Positions 27,081-34,021 of a stretch of 34,021 nt of DNA are shown here, one piece after another (the stretch's first letter is position 1; every line of letters starts with the position of its first letter). This stretch comes from Chitinophagaceae bacterium (GTDB taxonomy: Bacteria > Bacteroidota > Bacteroidia > Chitinophagales > UBA10324): NCBI GenBank assembly GCA_947474435.1, contig CANJII010000035.1, positions 1-34,021 on the forward strand. Reading direction: 5' to 3'. The notes beneath the pieces are model-generated. The model did no database searches, was not told the origin of the DNA, and saw nothing but the letters and a program-made list of their open reading frames with translations. Position numbers and translations under genes: made by a program.

Positions 27081-27473
27081 TTATTTCCGCTCGAATTCTT
27101 TTTTTACAATGCTGAAAATTTCGTCTTCTGCCTTGCTATGGTGATGGTAAACAGCGGCAATTTCTTCCATCACTTTCAAACAAACTTTTTTCCGCTCATC
27201 GGTAAAATCATGACGATGTTGTTTCACATAAGAAATAAAAGATTCCAATGCATCTTCTGATGTCATTTGTTGTTCGGTTGCAACTTCAAATTCGAACTGT
27301 GTATAAAAAGCACTATCGGTTCCAAATTGATCTGTGGAAGTTTCCATTGGCACCAATTCGTTTTTTACAATGTCCTTCAGTTTTATGTATTCTTTTTTTG
27401 TTACATCGTGGTCAGCATCCGCAATGGCGTAAAGCAATTTTCCGAGTTCGGCATAAAATTTTTTACTGTTCAT
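27081..27473 (-). CDS. TerB-like hypothetical protein
   Basis: This 130-residue soluble acidic and helical protein is not confidently recognised. The N-terminal segment LGKLLYAIADADHDVTKKEYIKLKDIV resembles the first helices of TerB/DjlA-like domains, where an acidic DADHD-type loop precedes a helix. Three further helices follow, with several His residues near the C-terminus (YVKQHRHDF, VYHHHSKAEDE). There is no signal peptide or membrane segment. It lies between recN and a DsbA-like gene, both on the same strand but with gaps of about 130 bases, so operon linkage is not clear. Confidence 0.6.
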   Translation of the reverse strand: MNSKKFYAELGKLLYAIADADHDVTKKEYIKLKDIVKNELVPMETSTDQFGTDSAFYTQFEFEVATEQQMTSEDALESFISYVKQHRHDFTDERKKVCLKVMEEIAAVYHHHSKAEDEIFSIVKKEFERK

Positions 27474-27604
27474 GATTCAGACTGTTTTGTTTTTCAATGC
27501 ATAGTTCCTGTTAAAAAAGAAGAAAAAGTATAACATTTATCATCTGCTGTGAAAAGATTATTTCTTAACAACTGCTTTCTTTAACAGATTAAAATCTTAT
27601 TTTA

Positions 27605-28267
27605 TCAAACTCTTGAAATTGAATTGAATTTTTCAAATTCATTCCACGATTGAGTTAGCGCATTTAAAAATGTTGCAGGCTCTTGTGCACCTGAAATGGC
27701 ATACATATTATTAAATAAAAAAAACGGAACACCTCGAACACCAATCTGCTGTGCTTCATAAATATCTTTTTGCACATCTTCAGCAAATTCATTGCTGCTT
27801 AAAGTGTTTTCTATTTCTGTGGAATCAATTCCTAAAGAAGTGCCGAGTTCAATTAATGTTTCATCATCATCAGTATTTTTTCCATTTTTAAAGTAGGCGT
27901 CAAATAATGTTTCTTCTGCCTGATTTTGTAATCCGTGTTTCTTAGCTAAATGAGAAAAGCGATGCGCATTAAATGAATTGGCAACTATAGCTTTTTCTAA
28001 ATTATAAGTAAGGCCAACCTGTTGTGCTATGCCAGAAACATAATCATTCATCTCTTTTGCTTTCTCTAAACTCCATCCTTTTATCTCAGCAAGATATTGA
28101 TTAATATTTTTAGCAGCATCAGTTTTCATTGCCGGATTCAGCTGAAAACTCTTCCATATAATTTCTATTTTGTCTTTTTGGTTAAATTGTTCCAATGCCA
28201 TTTCAAATTTTCGTTTGCCTATGTAACAAAACGGACACATTACATCACTCCAGATTTCTACTTTCAT
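27605..28267 (-). CDS. DsbA/FrnE-like dithiol oxidoreductase
   Basis: This 220-residue thioredoxin-fold protein has an inserted helical domain. The active site is CPFC at C11-C14 and the cis-proline is P181 in RGVPFFLF. The short N-terminus has no signal peptide, so the protein is cytoplasmic, as in FrnE-type members rather than periplasmic DsbA. The family is thought to act in thiol redox and stress tolerance, and some related members are polyketide or chromene isomerases. The helical insert (about 45-145) carries NSFNAHRFSHLAKKHGL, which is family-typical. It is divergent from the DinB-like gene. Confidence 0.9.
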   Translation of the reverse strand: MKVEIWSDVMCPFCYIGKRKFEMALEQFNQKDKIEIIWKSFQLNPAMKTDAAKNINQYLAEIKGWSLEKAKEMNDYVSGIAQQVGLTYNLEKAIVANSFNAHRFSHLAKKHGLQNQAEETLFDAYFKNGKNTDDDETLIELGTSLGIDSTEIENTLSSNEFAEDVQKDIYEAQQIGVRGVPFFLFNNMYAISGAQEPATFLNALTQSWNEFEKFNSISRV

Positions 28268-28420
28268 TTAATTATTTTGCTTTGGCAATAGTATACTTGT
28301 TTCAGTTGTGATTGGTTCAATAAAACTGATGTTGTTTATTTTATTTCTCATAATATTATGAACATTATTGCATAAGGAAAATGAAAAGAGAATTTAAAAG
28401 CGAATTTGAAAACTTGTTTT

Positions 28421-28951
28421 ATGAATATAGAAGAAATTAAAAAGCAGCTAACTGATAACCATAATGATTTTATAAAAATTATTTCGTCGTTGAGTGAAAA
28501 GGAATTTATGTTTTCAGTAAATGACAAATGGACAGCAGGTCAGCAACTCCATCACATTGTATTGAGTGTTTCTCCGTTAACAAAAATATTTTTTCTTCCT
28601 TCTTTTATGATCAAACTAATTTTCGGAAAAGCAAACCGAACATCAAAAGATTATGATTCGTTGATTAAAAAATATTTAATAAAAATTGACCAAGGTGGCA
28701 AGGCCACCAAAAGATTTGTTCCACCAACCGTTGAATACATGGGCAGAGAAAAACTGATTTCACAACTTACAGCCTTAATAAAAAAATTGGTGAATCAACT
28801 TGAAGGCTTTTCCGAAAAACAACTGGATGATTTAATTCTTCCGCATCCGTTACTTGGGAAATTGACTGTTCGTGAAATGTTTATGTTCTCTGTTTACCAT
28901 GTGCAGCATCATCAGAAAATAACTTTACGGAATCTGGAAGCCAAACAATAA
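28421..28951 (+). CDS. DinB-like (DinB_2) family protein
   Basis: This 176-residue protein starts at the ATG at 28421. The frame is open to an upstream TTG at 28406, but that would add only five residues and is less likely. It forms a four-helix-bundle fold with possible metal ligands H44/H45 (QQLHHIVLS) and H160/H163/H164 (YHVQHHQ). The family includes thiol-dependent S-transferases and DNA-damage-inducible proteins, and its role here is unknown. The DinB_2 hallmarks are NDKWTAGQQLHHI near the start and LTVREMFMFSVYHVQHH near the end. Confidence 0.82.
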   Translation: MNIEEIKKQLTDNHNDFIKIISSLSEKEFMFSVNDKWTAGQQLHHIVLSVSPLTKIFFLPSFMIKLIFGKANRTSKDYDSLIKKYLIKIDQGGKATKRFVPPTVEYMGREKLISQLTALIKKLVNQLEGFSEKQLDDLILPHPLLGKLTVREMFMFSVYHVQHHQKITLRNLEAKQ

Positions 28952-29302
28952 ATCTTATCGGGGAAGAAAATCCTGCATATTTTCATGCTCTTACGAATCT
29001 GTTGGACCGGATTCTATTTTCAATGCAAACACACTGATATTATTGACGGTAAACAATTGGAAAGCATTACAGAGGTGAACAATAAACACTGAACCAGCGA
29101 AATTATTATTACTAAGAGATCGTGTTGAAAAAATATTTAAAACATTTATTTAATTAATAATTATCCGGTTTTATTATATGTCATTTTATTTTAGCTACAG
29201 ATTCTAATGTTTTAGCTATTTTTTTCACAGCTCAAGCAAAATAATAGTTCTATATAAAACTGAAAATTAATTTTGCGGTACAAAATAGAAAAGCACAATT
29301 AA
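28952..29302. other. Intergenic region between DinB-like gene and mscL
   Basis: This 351-base gap has no intact gene. The first 110 bases are less AT-rich and, read on the minus strand from about 29060, give a protein-like run (TVNNISVFALKIESGPTDS, one stop, then EHENMQDFLPR), so a gene relic is possible but not shown. The rest is AT-rich and carries the mscL promoter (near 29268). Confidence 0.4.
29268..29275 (+). promoter_or_regulatory. -7 promoter element for mscL
   Basis: TAATTTTG is a full match to TAnnTTTG, 27 bases before the mscL ATG. The -33 position holds only a weak AGT, so a complete promoter is not certain. Confidence 0.5.
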
Positions 29303-29698
29303 ATGGGAATGATGAAAGAATTTAAGGAGTTCGCAATGCGCGGAAGCCTTGTTGATGTTGCAGTTGCATTTGTTATGGGAGCTGCCTTTGGGAAAATAGT
29401 AACCGCCTTTGTTGATGGAATGGTAATGCCGGTTGTAGGAATGCTTGCAAGCGGACAGGATTTCTCCCAGCTAAAATACATTTTAAAGGCAGCAGTGGAT
29501 GATAAACCCGAAGTGGCTATTATGTATGGTTCGTTTTTAACTGTGTTACTTGATTTTATAATAGTTGCTTTTGCAGTATTCATGGTTATAAAAGCATTGA
29601 ATGCTTCAAAGAAAAAAGAAGTTGCTGCGGCTGTTCCACCTCCACCATCCAATGAAGAAAAATTATTAATGGAAATCCGTGACGCTTTAAAAAAATAA
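29303..29698 (+). CDS. mscL: Large-conductance mechanosensitive channel
   Basis: This 131-residue inner-membrane protein opens under membrane tension to release solutes after osmotic downshift. The N-terminal KEFKEFAMRGSLVDVAVAFVMGAAFGKIV matches the amphipathic helix and first transmembrane helix. The periplasmic loop follows, and the second helix (about 75-100, YGSFLTVLLDFIIVAFAVFMVIKAL) is followed by a Lys-rich and Pro-rich linker and the C-terminal helical bundle (EEKLLMEIRDALKK). It is normal in length and composition for the family. ATGs at 29303 and 29309 are both possible; the first is used. Confidence 0.95.
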   Translation: MGMMKEFKEFAMRGSLVDVAVAFVMGAAFGKIVTAFVDGMVMPVVGMLASGQDFSQLKYILKAAVDDKPEVAIMYGSFLTVLLDFIIVAFAVFMVIKALNASKKKEVAAAVPPPPSNEEKLLMEIRDALKK

Positions 29699-29809
29699 AT
29701 GGAGAATACCAAAATGTAGTTGTCCGAATTTCTTTCACAACAACATGAACGAAAATTATCCAATGCCTAAACACTATTCGCTAATTGCTTAAACACTAAT
29801 TTATCGATT

Positions 29810-29840
29810 GAAAGATTAAAATCTTTCACCCGATTTTTTT
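29810..29840 (+). terminator. Possible mscL terminator
   Basis: A 7-base-pair stem (29810-29816 with 29821-29827) with a TAAA loop is followed, after five bases, by a T run. It is 112 bases after the mscL stop and is weaker than the other terminators in the window. No other clear signal lies in the 280 bases before the next gene. Confidence 0.35.
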
Positions 29841-29978
29841 AAAAAACAAAAAACCAAAGCATCCAATTCATTACGATAATTTATGCTTTGAAAAATAAAA
29901 TTCTAAACACTAATTACGGTGCAAAAAATTTATTTCTTTTGCCCGCTTCTTTTAAACTTTTTTAAAAACACTTTTTGA

Positions 29979-30917
29979 ATGAGAAAATTAATTACCCCTC
30001 TGTTTTGCCTTCTTGTAATAAATTCTTTTGCACAAACTCCAGCTGATACATCGTGGAAGAAAGGTGGATTTTTTGCTGTCAATCTTTCACAAACCCAATA
30101 TAACAACTGGGCCGGTGGCGGAGAAAATTCATTGGCAATAAATGGAATGTTAAATGTGTTTTGTAATTATAAAGTAGAAAAAACAAGTTGGGAGAATTCG
30201 CTCGACTTAGGCTACGGCATGGTAAAACTTTCGAATAACCCATTGCGCAAGAGCGATGATAAAATGGAATTAAATTCAAAATATGGACGACTTGCAAAAG
30301 GAAAATTCTTTTATAGCGGCATGTTAAATTTTAAATCGCAGTTTGCTTCGGGCTACAATTATCCTGATGACTCTAATGCCATATCAAGGTTTTTGGCTCC
30401 TGCCTATTTAACCATTGCAATTGGTATAGATTATAAACCGTGCGATTATTTTTCAGTATTTCTGTCGCCGGCTACAGGAAAATTTACTTTTGTGAACGAT
30501 GCCTCCATTGCCGATGCCGGATTGTATGGAAATAAACCAGCTTATTTTGACAGCTCTGCAAATAAATTAATTCACGGAAAAAAATCGCGTGCTGAGTTCG
30601 GTGCATCACTTAGTGCTAAATTTCAAAAAGACATTTTCAAGAATGTAAATCTTTTGGCCAAGTTGAACTTATTTGACAATTACACTGATGAAATTGCAGC
30701 TGCCCGAGGAAACATTGATGTAAACTTTGAAGGTTTACTTACTTTGAAAGTTAACAAATTGCTTTCAGCAAGCATTTATGGAAATATATTGTACGACGAT
30801 AATATTTTGATACCTCTTTATTCTGATTCAGTGAACGGAGTGAAAACACAAACCGGAACCGGAAAGCGTGTGCAGATAAAGGATGTAATTGGAGTTGGTC
30901 TTGCTTATAAATTTTGA
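29979..30917 (+). CDS. DUF3078 family outer-membrane beta-barrel protein
   Basis: This 312-residue protein has a signal peptide (about 1-18, ending SFAQ). The DUF3078 hallmark WKKGGFFAVNLSQTQYNNWAGGGENSLAING lies at residues 25-56. The rest is a series of amphipathic strands with an aromatic end (GVGLAYKF), as expected for an outer-membrane barrel. The family is widespread in Bacteroidota and has no established function. It is transcribed toward the adenylate cyclase, 83 bases upstream, so the two could share a transcript, but functional linkage is unproven. Confidence 0.88.
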   Translation: MRKLITPLFCLLVINSFAQTPADTSWKKGGFFAVNLSQTQYNNWAGGGENSLAINGMLNVFCNYKVEKTSWENSLDLGYGMVKLSNNPLRKSDDKMELNSKYGRLAKGKFFYSGMLNFKSQFASGYNYPDDSNAISRFLAPAYLTIAIGIDYKPCDYFSVFLSPATGKFTFVNDASIADAGLYGNKPAYFDSSANKLIHGKKSRAEFGASLSAKFQKDIFKNVNLLAKLNLFDNYTDEIAAARGNIDVNFEGLLTLKVNKLLSASIYGNILYDDNILIPLYSDSVNGVKTQTGTGKRVQIKDVIGVGLAYKF

Positions 30918-31000
30918 GTATCAGATTCTGTTTGGGAATTAAATATTTTAGATTCAATTTCTGATTAAATAATAATTATTAGTAGTTATTATTACTAATT

Positions 31001-32974
31001 ATGACAAAGAAATTTCTGCTGTTAATTGTAGTGCTATTACCATTTTCACTATATGCAAATGATTATGTCATATCTGCTGATAGTTTATCAATTGTATTTG
31101 ATAACAACTGGAGATTTTCTGAGAACGATAACCCGGAAATGGCAAATGCAGAATACAATGACAGTAGTTGGTCAGTGCAAAGAGCATACATTGATAAAGA
31201 TGAAAGTCGTTCCGGATTTTTTAAAGGGTTCGGTTGGTTTCGATTTCACTTTGTTGTTGATTCAAGTTTGATAAATATTCCGCTGGCATTTTCAATGGAA
31301 CAACCCGGCGCATCAGAAATTTATCTCGATGGAAAACTAATTGTGAAGTATGGATTCATTAACGGAAAAGACAGCAGCATTTATTACAATCCGATTAAAA
31401 CACCTGAAATAATTTATCTGGCAAAGTCAGGCGCCCATGTATTTGCTGTGCGATATGCGAATTACAATCTCGGAGAAAACTATAATTCAGGTTTTCGTTT
31501 TGTGCTTGGTAAAGCCAGCCAAATGATAGCACAAAAAGAAACAAATGGTATTGCAACAACTTTCATTTCAGTTTCACTCGGCTTTATTTTTCTCACTCTC
31601 AGCTTTCTTCACCTATTTTTTTTCCTGTACTACCGGAGCATTAAGTCGAATTTGTTTTTCAGCATTTTTATGTTCAGTGTTGCCACACTTTTTTTTATAT
31701 TATTTATCGGTTCACTTGCACACAATCCACTGGTGATTTTAAAACTCCGGATATTCACTTTCTTCTTTATTGCATTCACTTGTTTATCATTTACTTTTTT
31801 TATTCACTATTTGTTTTCCAAAAAAACAAAATTCTGGCTCTGGCTTATTTCTCTATTCAATGTGTTTATGCTTGTATCGCTCTTTTGGATTGAAGATATT
31901 TTTCCGATGGCTATCACATCGCTTATAATCGGCGTTTGTTTTTACGGTTTGTTCAGTATTGGAGCGGCCCTTGTACAAAAAGTAAAGGGAGCATGGATAA
32001 TAGGCGCAGGAATTTTGTTCTTCATTTTGTTTTTGCTTACGGTAATTGCTTTTGCAATTATCAATGGAAATTTTGAATTAAATGACAGCACCCTTTTAGG
32101 GAAAATACTTTTACTGGCTTGTATACTCGCAGTGGTAAGTATTCCGCTTTCCATGTCTATTTATCAGGCATGGGGTTTTTCTGAATTGAATAAAGATTTA
32201 ACCAAACAATTGATTCAGGTAAAATATTTAGCCGGAATAACTTTAAAACAGGAAAACGAAAAAAAAGAAATTCTTGAAAACCAAAAAGCAGAATTGGAAA
32301 TAAAAGTAGAACAGCGAACACATGAATTACAAGTTGAAAAGAAAAAATCGGATGATTTATTACTGAATATTTTGCCCGAAGAAGTTGCGGAAGAATTAAA
32401 AGCAAAAGGCAGTGCCGATGCAAAACTGTTTGATGATGTAACAGTCATGTTCACCGATTTTAAAAACTTCACACAGATTTCAGAAAAACTTTCGCCGACT
32501 GAATTGGTCAATGAAATTCACACTTGCTTCAAAGCGTTTGATGAAATCATTTCAAAACACAACATCGAAAAAATAAAAACAATTGGCGATAGTTACATGT
32601 GCGCAGGTGGTTTACCTGTAACGAATAAAACAAATGCGATTGATGTTGTAGCAGCTGCAATGGAAATTCAAACTTTCATGCAGCAACACTCAGCAAAACG
32701 AATTAGCGAAGGCAAGGAAGTATTTGAAATCAGAATTGGTGTTCACACCGGTCCTGTGGTAGCAGGAATTGTCGGAGTAAAAAAATTCGCTTACGATATA
32801 TGGGGCGATACAGTAAACATTGCTTCAAGAATGGAATCATCAGGTGAAGCAGGTAAAGTAAATATCAGCGGAAGCACTTATGCATTAGTGAAGGATAAAT
32901 TCAACTGCAAATACAGAGGCGAAATAGAAACCAAGGGCAAAGGAAATATGCAGATGTATTTTGTGGAAGTATGA
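31001..32974 (+). CDS. Receptor-type class III adenylate cyclase
   Basis: This 657-residue membrane protein starts with a signal peptide (1-19). Next comes a periplasmic beta-rich domain (about 20-175) of the galactose-binding-like type, with WFRFHFVVD and YLDGKLIVKYG segments, then about seven transmembrane helices (about 185-390). A cytoplasmic coiled coil (about 395-460, VEQRTHELQVEKKKSDDLLLNILP) leads to a C-terminal class III cyclase domain (about 470-657). The catalytic metal aspartates are D486 (FTDFKNF) and D530 (KTIGDSYM). Adenine selectivity is indicated by K526 and D599 (YDIWG), with transition-state N606 and R610. All are intact, so an active ATP cyclase sensing an extracellular ligand is likely; the ligand is unknown. 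It is followed by two degenerate copies of its C-terminal coding motif. Confidence 0.92.
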   Translation: MTKKFLLLIVVLLPFSLYANDYVISADSLSIVFDNNWRFSENDNPEMANAEYNDSSWSVQRAYIDKDESRSGFFKGFGWFRFHFVVDSSLINIPLAFSMEQPGASEIYLDGKLIVKYGFINGKDSSIYYNPIKTPEIIYLAKSGAHVFAVRYANYNLGENYNSGFRFVLGKASQMIAQKETNGIATTFISVSLGFIFLTLSFLHLFFFLYYRSIKSNLFFSIFMFSVATLFFILFIGSLAHNPLVILKLRIFTFFFIAFTCLSFTFFIHYLFSKKTKFWLWLISLFNVFMLVSLFWIEDIFPMAITSLIIGVCFYGLFSIGAALVQKVKGAWIIGAGILFFILFLLTVIAFAIINGNFELNDSTLLGKILLLACILAVVSIPLSMSIYQAWGFSELNKDLTKQLIQVKYLAGITLKQENEKKEILENQKAELEIKVEQRTHELQVEKKKSDDLLLNILPEEVAEELKAKGSADAKLFDDVTVMFTDFKNFTQISEKLSPTELVNEIHTCFKAFDEIISKHNIEKIKTIGDSYMCAGGLPVTNKTNAIDVVAAAMEIQTFMQQHSAKRISEGKEVFEIRIGVHTGPVVAGIVGVKKFAYDIWGDTVNIASRMESSGEAGKVNISGSTYALVKDKFNCKYRGEIETKGKGNMQMYFVEV

Positions 32975-33109
32975 AGTCTTCCCTTTGGGAAGATTTAGAT
33001 GGGCTGAAGAATAAAGGAGAGATTGATATGTATTTCGTGGAAGGTTGAGTGAAACGAAATCCGCCTCTGGCGGAAAGCGATTGATATGTACTTTGTTGAT
33101 GCTGAATAA
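32975..33109 (+). pseudogene. Two degenerate cyclase C-terminal tails separated by palindromes
   Basis: After the cyclase stop, frame 33001-33048 encodes GLKNKGEIDMYFVEG and a stop, and frame 33074-33109 encodes KAIDMYFVDAE and a stop. Both resemble the true end (KGKGNMQMYFVEV). The ATG of the MYFV codons lies at 32954, 33028 and 33086, spacings of 74 and 58 bases. A perfect palindrome precedes each copy: TCTTCCC-TTT-GGGAAGA (32977-32993) and TCCGCC-TCT-GGCGGA (33060-33074). They are probably remnants from repeated insertion or duplication at the gene's 3' end, not expressed genes. Confidence 0.65.
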
Positions 33110-33137
33110 AACACTTAACAAAAAAAAGCCACATACT

Positions 33138-33167
33138 TTTTACAGACAGCAGCATTATTTATTTTTG
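33138..33167 (+). promoter_or_regulatory. Possible promoter for the DUF559 gene
   Basis: TATTTTTG at 33160-33167 is a full match to TAnnTTTG, 21 bases before the ATG at 33189. At the -33 position there is TTT (33138-33140) instead of TTG, with a 19-base spacer. Confidence 0.5.
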
Positions 33168-33188
33168 AAATGAAATTCAGGGATTGAA

Positions 33189-33542
33189 ATGAGTAAAAAT
33201 AAATTACATGAATATGCCCGTGAAAATAGAAAGAAGGCTACTGAAGCAGAGAATTGTTTATGGCAATGGTTGAGAAATAATAAACTGCACGGGTGGAAAT
33301 TCAGACGCCAACATCCATTGGCCGGAAACATGATTGCTGATTTTTATTGTGCACAGTTTTTTTTGATTGTTGAGGTAGATGGAGGAATTCACAATACTGA
33401 AGAAATTAAAGAAAAAGATGCAGGTCGTGATGAATGGAGTAAGGAATTAAATTATAAAGTATTGAGATTTACCAATGAGGAAATATTGAGTGATATTGAT
33501 TCTGTTTTGAAAAAAATAACAGCATTTATTCGCGCGCTTTAA
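33189..33542 (+). CDS. DUF559 (Vsr-like endonuclease fold) protein
   Basis: This is a 117-residue single-domain protein of DUF559, a family related to very-short-patch repair and PD-(D/E)XK nucleases. The conserved core is FRRQHPLAGNMIADFYCAQFFLIVEVDGGIHN with likely metal-binding residues D51, E62 and D64 and a conserved H68. The later DAGRDEWSKELNYKVLRFTNEEIL segment is also family-typical. There is no signal peptide. Its TAA stop (33540-33542) directly abuts a palindromic tandem repeat array, and the possible promoter lies just after the degenerate cyclase tails. Whether it acts on DNA repeats, in repair or in transfer is not shown by sequence. Confidence 0.88.
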   Translation: MSKNKLHEYARENRKKATEAENCLWQWLRNNKLHGWKFRRQHPLAGNMIADFYCAQFFLIVEVDGGIHNTEEIKEKDAGRDEWSKELNYKVLRFTNEEILSDIDSVLKKITAFIRAL

Positions 33543-34021
33543 ACCTCACCCCTAACCCCTCTCCAAACCTCATCCGCCTTCGGCACCTTCTCCACTCATG
33601 GAGAAGGGAAATTGCTAAGTATTTAATTAATTGAGAGGGGAACAGTCTCGACAAAATACATCGTGTCAATCTTCCTCTCCTTGAAAAGGAGAGGATTGAG
33701 GTGAGGTTGGCAGCGACAAATTCACCTCACCCCTAACACCTCTCCAAACCTCATCCGCCTTCGGCACCTTCTCCACGGATGGAGAAGGGAAGCGGATATG
33801 TGTTTGCTTTTTGGAGGGGGAACAGTCTCGACAAAATACATCGTGTCAATCTTCCTCTCCTTGAAAAGGAGAGGATTGAGGTGAGGTTGGTCGCGACAAA
33901 CAAACCTCACCCCTAACCCCTCTCCACACCTCATCCGCCTTCGGCACCTTCTCCACTCATGGAGAAGGGGAATTGCTAAGTATTTAATTAATTGAGAGGG
34001 GAACAGTCTCGACAAAATACA
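33543..34021. repeat. Tandem array of ~180-base palindrome-rich repeats, partial
   Basis: Three units start with ACCTCACCCCTAAC at 33543, 33724 and 33904, a period of 181 and 180 bases; the third is cut by the window end. Each complete unit contains GCC-TTC-GGC (33576-33584), CCTTCTCC/GGAGAAGG arms (33586-33607), and a 10-base-pair TCCTCTCCTT-gaa-AAGGAGAGGA hairpin (33673-33695). It ends in GGTGAGGTTGG, roughly inverted to its start, so each unit has imperfect terminal inverted repeats. A core of about 30 bases varies: units 1 and 3 are nearly identical there (one difference), unit 2 differs. No transposase is visible. A minus-strand frame across 33722-34015 is an artefact of the repeat. Confidence 0.9.

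Noticed and set aside
33722-34015. 97-codon minus-strand frame
   Set aside because: It is made of the tandem repeat itself (WRRCRRRMR appears twice) and is a known kind of artefact of such repeats.
33543-34021. CRISPR array
   Set aside because: Units are about 180 bases, near-identical over most of their length and palindrome-rich, without short direct repeats separated by unique spacers of constant size, and no cas genes are present.

Overview
The window is a stretch of chromosome from an AT-rich member of the Bacteroidota, probably an uncultured relative of the Chitinophagia/Sphingobacteriia. Four things point there. RpoC, ParC, ClpC and RecN have Bacteroidota-type sequences. There is a type IX secretion cargo (type B, CHU_C-like C-terminus) with its PorP/SprF partner. 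The families DUF3467 and DUF3078 are present. Several promoters fit the Bacteroidota pattern TTG-N19-TAnnTTTG, with few Shine-Dalgarno sequences. I saw no rRNA, tRNA, CRISPR array, transposase or phage genes.

Layout. Bases 1-885 hold the start of a minus-strand secreted Gly/Ser/Thr-rich protein cut by the window edge. A 525-base gap carries the rpoC promoter. rpoC (1411-5715) is therefore not preceded by rpoB, which is unusual. It is followed by a strong terminator flanked by heptamer repeats, then DUF3467, thioredoxin, an orphan DUF58 protein and ispE (6-8.6 kb). At 8.7-12.5 kb lie a large PKD-containing type B T9SS cargo and a PorP/SprF protein. parC (12.8-15.6 kb) stands without parE. A minus-strand STAS-RNase Z pair is divergent from clpC (17.3-19.8 kb).

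From 19.9 to 28 kb come an esterase, a beta-barrel-like protein, GtrA, a GNAT acetyltransferase with an RluE-like pseudouridine synthase, a secreted S8 peptidase, recN, a TerB-like protein and a DsbA/FrnE-like oxidoreductase. From 28.4 to 33 kb come a DinB-like protein, mscL, a DUF3078 outer-membrane protein and a receptor-type adenylate cyclase with a periplasmic domain and multiple membrane segments.

The right end (32.9-34.0 kb) is the least ordinary part. The cyclase C-terminal coding motif (..MYFVE..) recurs twice downstream as degenerate tails separated by perfect short palindromes. Next is a DUF559 nuclease-fold gene whose stop codon abuts an array of about 180-base palindrome-rich tandem repeats running off the window. 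Each complete repeat unit carries, on its minus strand, a segment closely resembling the cyclase tail. Together this looks like a site of repeat-element activity and is the best candidate here for something undescribed. The rest is mainly core housekeeping and cell-envelope genes in short transcription units separated by clear hairpin terminators.
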